Source of the DNA: an uncultured Collinsella sp.
GTDB lineage: Bacteria; Actinomycetota; Coriobacteriia; Coriobacteriales; Coriobacteriaceae
DNA length: 64,000 nt
NCBI GenBank assembly: GCA_900541145.1
Contig: UQIH01000001.1
Coordinates: 124,001-188,000 of the forward strand
Direction of reading: 5' to 3'
Each line of letters begins with the position of its first letter. Position 1 is the stretch's first letter. The notes beneath the pieces are model-generated. The model worked only from the letters and a program-made list of their open reading frames with translations. It was not told the DNA's origin and made no database searches. The translations under genes were made by a program, and so were the position numbers. This document shows positions 57,613-64,000 of this stretch, in pieces.

Positions 57613-59820
57613 TTACTCGCTGTAGCGGGTGGCGATGGCGACTCGTACCATGCCGGTGCTCATGAGGTAGGTCACCAGGAAGTATCCGCCATAGGCTGCC
57701 AGGAAGATTGCACAGGTGAGGCCCACGGTGCCACCGATGCTCATATTTCCGAATATGCTCACCAGCTCGATGATCACCTTAAGTGCCACAAAGGAGTGCG
57801 CCAGGCCCACTGCCAGCGGGAACAGGAAGAATACCGCTTGCTGCGCCATCACCGAATGACGAATCTGGCGGTCCTCACAGCCGATCTGTGCCAGCACACG
57901 ATAGCTGCGGCTGCCGTCGGCCACGTTGGAGAGTTGCTGGATCGACAGAATCGCCGCGCATGCAACGACCAATACAAAGCCGATGTAGATGGCTAGGTAG
58001 CTAATAAGACCGTTCATTTGCGCTGCTTGCGCGTACATCTCGGAGCGTGTGATGAAGGTTCCCCACGACCCCGGCTCCTTGCCGTCAACGAGCAGATTGT
58101 CGAGCACAGTGTATTTAATACTCTCGTCTGCCTCGGTCGTATCCATCCCCTGTTTGTAGTTAACGAGCAGGCTACTGGAATACGGCTGCAGATTAAGTTG
58201 GGACAACAGCTCGTCGGCAACGACGACGGTACCCGGATTACTGCCCATCGCCGAGTTGGCGATGGCCGCCGTATCTTCGTCCGACTTATCGGTTGCGGGC
58301 TTGAGCTCATGCCCGCCCAAGGTAAGGGCATGGCCGCCAGCCATATACTTGGTGTACATGTCGACCAGCTCGCCGCCCATATCACACGTGAGCAGATACT
58401 GGTCGTGACCGATATGCACCGGCTCCTCGCCCATCATCTGGCGCAGTTTGTTGTACTGGCTCGCCGACGTCACAAACAGACCCATCGTATCGGCATTGCT
58501 ACCCCCGAACGCCTTGGGAAGCTTTTCGCCCATGGTCTTGCACATCTCACTTGGGGTCACCGAAGGATTCGAGCCGCCAACCGGGTAACTCAGATACGAA
58601 TCGATCTGCACATGCTCACCGGCAACATCGGCGATATTGACCTTCTTGCCGGTCTCGTCGTTGTTGTCCGCCGACTTGCCCTTACGATCGCCGTGCCATG
58701 CGGAGTACAAATCGACCGTACTATCGGCCAACACCATGCGATCGGCCTCAGACGGATTGACATACTCTTTGTAGTAGTCGAGCGTATCGGGCGTGTAATA
58801 GGCATACGTCTGAGACACGTCAACAGGGTTATAGCGCTCCAGGTTTTCGTTCATCACGTTGGCAATCGACATACCGCACGCCACCGAGGTGATGGCCAAA
58901 AACAGGAGCATCGCGATGACGCCCATCGAAAAGCACACCGTGTTGACCTTGGCCGCAAGCTGGCGCACGGTAAACATGTTGAGGCCGCGCCAATACACGC
59001 CGCGCAGGCTCTGCAGCAGCTTGATGAGCATGCCCGAGAGTCCCCAGAACAGGGCAAAGGTGCCCACGGTAACCATAGCGGTCGTAATACCAAACTGGTT
59101 CATGGCCTCTTGCAGCTTGCTGTCCGTCGCGGTTAGCGGGAACCCATCACGTAGCAGACGGTAATAGGCCACGCCCACAAGCACCACGCCCACGGCAAAG
59201 ATGGCAATCGCGATCCAGGGGTTGCGTGTCTTGATGCTCTCGTTGCGACGCTCGGCACCCATAAGCTCGATGAGTTTGGTACGACGCACGGCGCGAAGGT
59301 TCAGCAGTAGCGTGAGCACAAACATTACGAGCATGCAGGCAAGGGTCAGATTGAACGCATGCACCGAGAAAAAGAAGTGGAAATTGGCAATCTGCGTCTT
59401 AAAGAGCGAGGCCGTAAAGAACGTCATGAGCTGGGAGAGTCCCACACCCAGCACAATGCCGGCGACAAAGGCCACGACCGATACTATCACGGTCTCGAGC
59501 GCCATGATCGTGGCGACGCGCCCGCGCCCCATGCCGAGCACCTGGTACAGGCCAAACTCCTTCTTGCGGCGTTTCATGATGAAGTTATTGGCATACACCA
59601 TCAAAAAGGCCATGACACCGGCCAAAAAGTACGTCAGGTCGCCGAGCATGCTGCCCATAACCTGTGCCAAGCCCTTTTCATCGATGCCGGCGATGTCGAC
59701 CTGCATCGAGATGGTGTTAAAGGCATAGAAGACCGTGACGCCCAGGGTGAGCGTCAAAAGGTAGACGAGGTAGTCGCGGCCGGCGCGGCGGACGTTGCCC
59801 CAAGCGAGTTTACAGAGCAT
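57613..59820 (-). CDS. ABC transporter permease, BceB/FtsX type
   Basis: 735 residues from MLCKLAWGNVRRAGRDYLVY. N-terminal FtsX core (membrane segments near 14-34, 60-80, 105-130, 150-175), further segments near 200-300, a large extracytoplasmic domain (about 315-590), and a final core of three segments. The order matches BceB-like permeases for bacitracin/lantibiotic resistance, which sense peptides with the outer domain. It overlaps the end of its ATPase gene by about 10 bp. No two-component system is adjacent in the window. Confidence 0.88.
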   Translation of the reverse strand: MLCKLAWGNVRRAGRDYLVYLLTLTLGVTVFYAFNTISMQVDIAGIDEKGLAQVMGSMLGDLTYFLAGVMAFLMVYANNFIMKRRKKEFGLYQVLGMGRGRVATIMALETVIVSVVAFVAGIVLGVGLSQLMTFFTASLFKTQIANFHFFFSVHAFNLTLACMLVMFVLTLLLNLRAVRRTKLIELMGAERRNESIKTRNPWIAIAIFAVGVVLVGVAYYRLLRDGFPLTATDSKLQEAMNQFGITTAMVTVGTFALFWGLSGMLIKLLQSLRGVYWRGLNMFTVRQLAAKVNTVCFSMGVIAMLLFLAITSVACGMSIANVMNENLERYNPVDVSQTYAYYTPDTLDYYKEYVNPSEADRMVLADSTVDLYSAWHGDRKGKSADNNDETGKKVNIADVAGEHVQIDSYLSYPVGGSNPSVTPSEMCKTMGEKLPKAFGGSNADTMGLFVTSASQYNKLRQMMGEEPVHIGHDQYLLTCDMGGELVDMYTKYMAGGHALTLGGHELKPATDKSDEDTAAIANSAMGSNPGTVVVADELLSQLNLQPYSSSLLVNYKQGMDTTEADESIKYTVLDNLLVDGKEPGSWGTFITRSEMYAQAAQMNGLISYLAIYIGFVLVVACAAILSIQQLSNVADGSRSYRVLAQIGCEDRQIRHSVMAQQAVFFLFPLAVGLAHSFVALKVIIELVSIFGNMSIGGTVGLTCAIFLAAYGGYFLVTYLMSTGMVRVAIATRYSE

Positions 59821-60595
59821 CGGAGCCCTCACCGCCCATCATGGCAACGACCTCCATAATGCGGTCGAAGAACTCTCGGCGGTCGATGTCGCCGCGGCGC
59901 AGCTCGGTGAAGATCTTGCCGTCGCGAATAAACAGCACACGGCTCGTGTAGCTGGCGGCAAAGCTGTCGTGCGTGACCATGAGCACGGTGGCGCGTAGGC
60001 GGCGGTTAAGGGCCTCCAGGCTCTCGAGCAGCAAGCGAGCGCTCTTGGAATCGAGGGCGCCGGTGGGCTCGTCGGCCATGATCATGGTGGGGTCGGTGAC
60101 GAGCGCGCGAGCCGCGGCAACGCGCTGCTGCTGACCGCCGGACATCTGGTAGGGATACTTGTCGAGCACCTGACCGATGGACAGGCGCGCTGCCACATCC
60201 TGCACGCGGGTCGAGATCTCTGCCGAGTTTGTGCGGGCGATGGTGAGCGGCAGGGCGATGTTCTCGCGTGCCGTGAGCGTATCGAGCAGGTTGGAGTCCT
60301 GGAAGATAAAGCCGAGCTCCTCGCGGCGGAACTGCGAAAGCTTGGCCTGCTTCATGCGCGTCACGTCCTGACCGTTAATGCGGATCGTGCCGCTCGTGGC
60401 GCTATCGATGGTCGAGACGCAGTTGAGCAACGTCGACTTGCCCGAGCCCGAGGCGCCCATGATGCCAACAAATTCGCCACGGTTGACGGTAAAGCTGACG
60501 TCATTGAGCGCGCGGGTCACGTTGCCCAGCGCTCCATATACCTTTTCGAGATGCGCGACCTCCAGTACCGGGGTCGCCATGTGCGTGGTTTGCAT
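59810..60595 (-). CDS. ABC transporter ATP-binding protein, BceA type
   Basis: 261 residues after AAGAAAGGACTCGGT. Walker A GASGSGKST (near 47-55), signature MSGGQQQR, Walker B MIMADEPTGALD, switch His in THDSF. C-terminal extension beyond the usual domain (RGDIDRREFFDRIMEVVAMM) as in BceA-like ATPases. Partner of the permease encoded next; probable role is antimicrobial peptide resistance or cell-envelope stress response. Confidence 0.92.
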   Translation of the reverse strand: MQTTHMATPVLEVAHLEKVYGALGNVTRALNDVSFTVNRGEFVGIMGASGSGKSTLLNCVSTIDSATSGTIRINGQDVTRMKQAKLSQFRREELGFIFQDSNLLDTLTARENIALPLTIARTNSAEISTRVQDVAARLSIGQVLDKYPYQMSGGQQQRVAAARALVTDPTMIMADEPTGALDSKSARLLLESLEALNRRLRATVLMVTHDSFAASYTSRVLFIRDGKIFTELRRGDIDRREFFDRIMEVVAMMGGEGSDAL

Positions 60596-60743
60596 ACCGA
60601 GTCCTTTCTTGCGATTAGTCTACGGCATCTATAGTCGCAAGAAGCCGAGTCGGCTACCATCGATATGGCTTACGCTTGCCTTACCGTTGTGTAAGGTACG
60701 GGTAGCCAGCCTGTCACGTGTTGATGCTAAGAGAGGACTCCTG

Positions 60744-61733
60744 TTGAAGACTGTTCATGTTGCCGCCGGGATCATTCGCAAGGAAGGATCCGATGAGCTG
60801 CTTGCCGTGCAGCGCGGCTATGGCGACATGCAGGGACTTTGGGAGTTCCCAGGTGGCAAGCTCATGCGCGGCGAGACGCCCGAAGACGCCGTACGCCGCG
60901 AGCTCATGGAAGAGCTGCAGGTAAAAGTCACCAACCTGCGCGATTTCTACACCGTTGAGTATGACTACCCCGATTTCCATCTCTCCATGGAGTGCTACTA
61001 CTGCTCGCTGACCAAAGGGTCTGGCGAGCCTCAGAAGCATGACCGTCAGCTTGATATCCGCTGGATTCCGCGCACCTCGCTTGCCACGGTTGAGTGGATG
61101 CCCGCCGACAAAGGGCTTATCGATGCTCTGATTGAGTTGAAGGAAGATCGGCTCGAGGCCAACGGCACTGCCAACGACGCCGAGGCAACCACGACCGATG
61201 AGCCCGCCACCAAACCCAAGCGCAAAGCCAAGCGCCGCAGCAAGAAGCGACCCAAGCCCGATCTGCTCGACGGCATCGATACCTCGGACCTCTCCGCTGA
61301 CGAGCGCGAACTGGTGCGCCGTCGCGCCGCCATCAAAAAGTCCATGAAGGGCAACAAGCGCGCCAACACCAAACCCGAGCTGCTCGTTCGCCAGCGCCTG
61401 CGCGCCGCAGGCCTTACGGGATACCGTCTGGAATGGAAGGTTCCCGGCAAGCCCGACATCGCCTTTCCCGGGCGCAAGATCGCCATCTTCGTCAACGGCT
61501 GCTTTTGGCATCGCTGCCCTAAGTGCAATCCGAGCCAGCCCAAGCGCAATGTTGAGTTTTGGGAGGCAAAGTTCCGCCGCAACGTCGAGCGCGACCGCGC
61601 TGCCGTGGCAGCACTCACTCAAATGGGCTGGACACCCATAACCATCTGGGAATGCGAGCTCAAAAAAGACTGCATCGACGCCACCATGGAAAAGGTCATC
61701 GAGCAGGTGCGCGCCGCAGAGCCGCAGCGCTAG
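60744..61733 (+). CDS. Fusion of NUDIX hydrolase and Vsr mismatch endonuclease
   Basis: 329 residues from a TTG after AGAGAGGACTCCTG. Residues 1-135 are a MutT-like NUDIX domain: box G38-x5-E44-x7-R52-E-L-M-E-E57 with WEFPGG before it. Residues 155-175 are a Lys/Arg-rich linker (KPKRKAKRRSKKRPKP). Residues 190-329 are a Vsr endonuclease: KPDIAF with the metal-binding Asp238, NGCFWHRCPKC (Cys253, His256), NVERDRAAVAALTQMGW and IWECEL (Cys304). NUDIX/MutT removes damaged nucleotides such as 8-oxo-dGTP; Vsr nicks beside T:G mismatches from deaminated 5-methylcytosine. No cytosine methylase gene is nearby. The single frame is unbroken. Confidence 0.9.
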   Translation: MKTVHVAAGIIRKEGSDELLAVQRGYGDMQGLWEFPGGKLMRGETPEDAVRRELMEELQVKVTNLRDFYTVEYDYPDFHLSMECYYCSLTKGSGEPQKHDRQLDIRWIPRTSLATVEWMPADKGLIDALIELKEDRLEANGTANDAEATTTDEPATKPKRKAKRRSKKRPKPDLLDGIDTSDLSADERELVRRRAAIKKSMKGNKRANTKPELLVRQRLRAAGLTGYRLEWKVPGKPDIAFPGRKIAIFVNGCFWHRCPKCNPSQPKRNVEFWEAKFRRNVERDRAAVAALTQMGWTPITIWECELKKDCIDATMEKVIEQVRAAEPQR

Positions 61734-61815
61734 GAACGAGCCGCCCACACGCCTCACACAGGCGAGCCATATCCACGTCACAAACCTTAGAAAGTCCTTA
61801 AGCTCAAAACCTTTC

Positions 61816-61868
61816 AAGAGTGTTACTCAATAGCCTTGACCTGCAGTTTCATCGTAACACCAAACCAG
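61816..61868. repeat. Small family C-like hairpin
   Basis: GTGTTAC pairs with GTAACAC around a loop containing TTGACCTGCAGTTTCAT, close to the CTGACCTGCGGTTTTAT core of the C elements at 5381, 43398 and 57391. It is a short or decayed relative, 85 bp after the fusion gene. Confidence 0.4.
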
Positions 61869-61987
61869 GTTAAGCCTTTCTTTAGCGCTTCTTTGCAGCA
61901 GCCGCGGCATAATACTGCCAACGCACGGGACCTAGCAGCACACCCCGAGCGCAATCTTTTGGTGGACATCGAGGAGGCCGCATAAGC

Positions 61988-62197
61988 ATGCATTCTTCTA
62001 ATGACGCAGCACTGCGGCCATCCCTAAAACATGCAGACCTTTTCTCCTTCCCCCCGACACAGAGAGACGGCCTCCTCGACTCCCCCACCACAAAAGCTAA
62101 ACGCTCAACCGACCAGAGCCACAACTTGCGAGCATCGTTCGAAAAGCTCCAAGCATCCCTAGACAAAACCTTCCCCAACCAAGCAAGGGCATACTAG
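61988..62197 (+). CDS. Possible small protein (69 aa)
   Basis: 69 residues; GAGGAGG lies 10 bp before the ATG. The chain MHSSNDAALRPSLKHADLFS ... SHNLRASFEKLQASLDKTFP is basic and without known motifs or membrane segments. Support is limited to the ribosome binding site and the open frame; it may be non-coding. The gap between the NUDIX-Vsr gene and the aldolase stop is otherwise filled by hairpins. Confidence 0.3.
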   Translation: MHSSNDAALRPSLKHADLFSFPPTQRDGLLDSPTTKAKRSTDQSHNLRASFEKLQASLDKTFPNQARAY

Positions 62198-62278
62198 CCC
62201 CCACCAACAAAGCGCCCCTCGCGCCCCATCCTTTCCGCCCTAACGCCACAAGGGCGACGACCTCGAGCAGGTCAACTT

Positions 62279-62404
62279 GGGAGGGACGAGGGCTTAGTTC
62301 CCCAATCTTTCCGCAGGGGGCAAAAAACCTCGCCGCACGAAGTGCGCAGCGAGGCTTTTTGCATGCCCGAGGACGATTGAGGAACTAAGTCCTCGTCCCT
62401 CCCC
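62279..62404 (+). repeat. Internal-loop hairpin, family A copy 6
   Basis: Arms GGGAGGGACGAGGGCTTAGT... (62279-62307) and their complement (62375-62404) pair nearly fully. Inner stem GCAAAAAACCTCGC / GCGAGGCTTTTTGC with cap CGCACGAAGTGCG, the same cap as copy 4. Loop strands TTTCCGCAG (62308-62316) and CGAGGAC (62368-62374). It ends 33 bp from the aldolase stop codon. Confidence 0.8.
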
Positions 62405-62436
62405 GGGATATGTAGCGAGTCGGAGTACCCTTGCTG

Positions 62437-63294
62437 TTACTCTGCTTTGCCCACGGAGTTGAGGTTGGTCATGCGGATCTTAACCAGCTCGGTGATCTCA
62501 CGCATGCCCTCCTTGGCCGGCTTCTTGGGATCGAAGCAGGCGGGGTTCTCGGCCATGTAGGCCATGAAGCCCTTGGTGTAGGCCTGACGCAGCTCGGTGG
62601 CGTAGTTAACCTTGCAGATGCCGTTCTTCACAGCCTCGGCAACCTGCTCATCGGGCACACCGGAGGTGCCGTGCAGAACCAGCGGCACGTCGACGGCGTC
62701 GCGGATGGCCTTGACCACGGACTGCTCGATGTGCGGATCGCTCGTGTACACACCGTGGCTGGTGCCAACGCCAATGGCCAGCGAGGTGCAGCCAGTACGC
62801 TCGACGAACTCCTTGGCCTCGGCCGGATCGGTGTAGGGGCTCTCGCCCTCAACCGCGGGACCGTCGTCCTCCTTGCCGCCAACCTTACCGAGCTCAGCCT
62901 CGACGGGCACGCCCATGGCGCGACCAGCATCGGCGACAGACTTGGTCAGAGCGATGTTGTCCTCGAAGGACTCGTGCGAACCGTCAATCATGACAGAGGT
63001 GTAGCCGGTGCGGAAAGCCTGCATGCAGCGGTCATAGCCATCGCCGTGATCGAGGTGCAGAGCGACGGGCACGGAAGCGCGCTCGGCGGCTGCCTTGACC
63101 ATGCCGTAGAAGTAGTCCAGGCCAGCGGTCTTGATGGTGCCCGGGGTGGTCTGCATGATGACGGGGGACTTGGTCTCCTCGGCAGCGGCCAGAACGGCCA
63201 TAACAAACTCGAGGTTCTCGACGTTGAACGCGCCGACGGCGTAGTGACCGGCCTGAGCGTCCTTGAGCATCTTTTCGGTGGTAACAAGTGCCAT
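62437..63294 (-). CDS. Class II fructose-bisphosphate aldolase family protein
   Basis: 285 residues from MALVTTEKMLKDAQAGHYAV (GAGAGGAGCAAACGCTC precedes the ATG). Blocks: YAVGAFNVENLEFV, VALHLDHGDGYDRC with the zinc His and catalytic Asp, SVMIDGSHESFEDNI, VEAELGKVGGKEDD, and GTSHGVYTS, LVLHGTSGVP. Zinc-dependent aldolase of the FbaA/GatY group; fructose 1,6-bisphosphate cleavage is most likely, tagatose 1,6-bisphosphate is the alternative. Divergent from the DeoR-type regulator at 63629. Confidence 0.93.
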   Translation of the reverse strand: MALVTTEKMLKDAQAGHYAVGAFNVENLEFVMAVLAAAEETKSPVIMQTTPGTIKTAGLDYFYGMVKAAAERASVPVALHLDHGDGYDRCMQAFRTGYTSVMIDGSHESFEDNIALTKSVADAGRAMGVPVEAELGKVGGKEDDGPAVEGESPYTDPAEAKEFVERTGCTSLAIGVGTSHGVYTSDPHIEQSVVKAIRDAVDVPLVLHGTSGVPDEQVAEAVKNGICKVNYATELRQAYTKGFMAYMAENPACFDPKKPAKEGMREITELVKIRMTNLNSVGKAE

Positions 63295-63628
63295 GAGCGT
63301 TTGCTCCTCTCCCTCGCCCGCATCTGGACATCGGGCGTAGTTGTTCACAAGGCGTTTTACCTTGCGTTTTACTGCGCTCATTGTATGAAATTCAGCGTCT
63401 TTGCACGTGCGAGATATTGAGCCCATGCAGGTCAATACCGTCGTTTTTGAAAAGTAAACGGAAGGGGTTGAACCCGAGCGCGCGTGTTCGATATTGAATT
63501 TTGTGCGTTCAGCGTCTTTCTTTTATAGAAAAGATAAGTAATCGAAAGGTGTTTTCTTACTCAAAAAGAAAATGAACGAAAATAGAGTCAACACAATTCC
63601 TGCAAATTTAGCCGAGAATGGAGCAAAC

Positions 63629-64000
63629 ATGGCCCAAGCTACCAACCGTGCTTTTGCCGACGAACGCCGTACCGCCATTATGGAAATGCTCGAGCATAAT
63701 GCCTCGGTGCAGGTAGCAGAAATCGCCCAGACCTTTGGCGTGTCCTCCGTCACCGCCCGCGCCGACCTGGACGCGCTCGCCGAAGCAGGCAAGCTGCGCC
63801 GCACACATGGTGGTGCCGTATCGCTCCACAAACGCCTGACCGTTTCCACGCAGGATCGCCGCATCAATGTCAACGTCGCCGCCAAGCAGGCCATCGCGCA
63901 AAGCGCCATTGAACTCGTCGGCAATGGTGACACTCTGCTCGTCGACTCGGGCACCACGGCGCTCGAGTTTGTCCGACTCCTCGATCAGCGCGACGGCATC
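63629..64000 (+). CDS. DeoR/GlpR family regulator (3' end outside window)
   Basis: 124 residues visible from MAQATNRAFADERRTAIMEM (TGGAGCAAAC precedes the ATG; an in-frame ATG at 63572 is a possible longer start). Helix-turn-helix VQVAEIAQTFGVSSVTARAD then LDALAEAGKLRRTHGGAV, the typical DeoR N-terminus; the sugar-phosphate-binding domain begins with DTLLVDSGTTALEF. Its divergent neighbour is the aldolase gene, so control of sugar or sugar-phosphate metabolism is likely. Confidence 0.9.
   Translation, partial: MAQATNRAFADERRTAIMEMLEHNASVQVAEIAQTFGVSSVTARADLDALAEAGKLRRTHGGAVSLHKRLTVSTQDRRINVNVAAKQAIAQSAIELVGNGDTLLVDSGTTALEFVRLLDQRDGI

Overview
The window looks like a chromosomal segment of a gut Coriobacteriia bacterium, most likely Collinsella. 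This is inference from the high GC content, the strictly anaerobic fermentative gene set (pyruvate formate-lyase, PTS sugar uptake, agmatine deimination), an IS1249-type insertion sequence and the overall protein character. No rRNA or tRNA gene and no CRISPR array was seen. Both ends cut a gene: an M18 aminopeptidase on the left and a DeoR-type regulator on the right.

Layout. 0-11 kb: peptidase, Ntn-type amide hydrolase, phosphofructokinase, a membrane-anchored XRE regulator, an FtsX/LolD-like ABC pair, a GyrI-like protein, an Abi-family remnant and an alkylguanine methyltransferase. 11.7-17 kb: aspartate-family amino acid genes, lysC-asd leftward and thrC, thrB rightward. 17.3-22 kb: a DUF3990/HTH toxin-antitoxin-like pair with a perfect palindromic operator, then engB, mtnN, pflA and degV. 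22.4-28 kb: a LacI-controlled sucrose/fructan operon (two GH32-type enzymes and a PTS EIIBC). 28.4-30.8 kb: pyruvate formate-lyase encoded as two separate genes, a catalytic chain lacking its C-terminal glycyl-radical domain and a free 83-residue glycyl-radical protein. 31.4-36 kb: MarR plus a heterodimeric ABC exporter. 36.6-38.8 kb: DAHP synthase and a GNAT enzyme. 38.8-57.3 kb: an accessory agmatine region with two agmatine deiminases, two APC antiporters, putrescine carbamoyltransferase and three LuxR-type regulators (two of them multi-membrane-span, one of these frameshifted). A complete IS1249-like element with 8-bp target duplication, an AAA/DUF4143 ATPase, a MATE exporter and an amidohydrolase interrupt it. 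57.6-64 kb: a Bce-like ABC pair, a NUDIX-Vsr fusion protein, class II aldolase and the DeoR regulator.

How the genes work together. Sucrose/fructan is phosphorylated on uptake, hydrolysed, and passed through phosphofructokinase and aldolase to pyruvate, which the two-gene PFL and its activase split to formate and acetyl-CoA. Agmatine is imported in exchange for putrescine, deiminated to carbamoylputrescine and cleaved to putrescine and carbamoyl phosphate. The carbamate kinase that would complete ATP production is not in this window.

The intergenic DNA is unusual. It carries many long inverted repeats at 3' ends of genes. One family (six members) keeps an asymmetric internal loop, TTCCGCAG on one strand and CGAGGAC on the other, while the stems around it differ in sequence but stay paired, which suggests a conserved RNA structure. 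Other families are repeated in sequence (a ~52-bp hairpin repeat in six copies and a ~290-bp composite in two copies). The strongest candidates for undescribed biology are the split PFL, the NUDIX-Vsr fusion and this internal-loop hairpin family.
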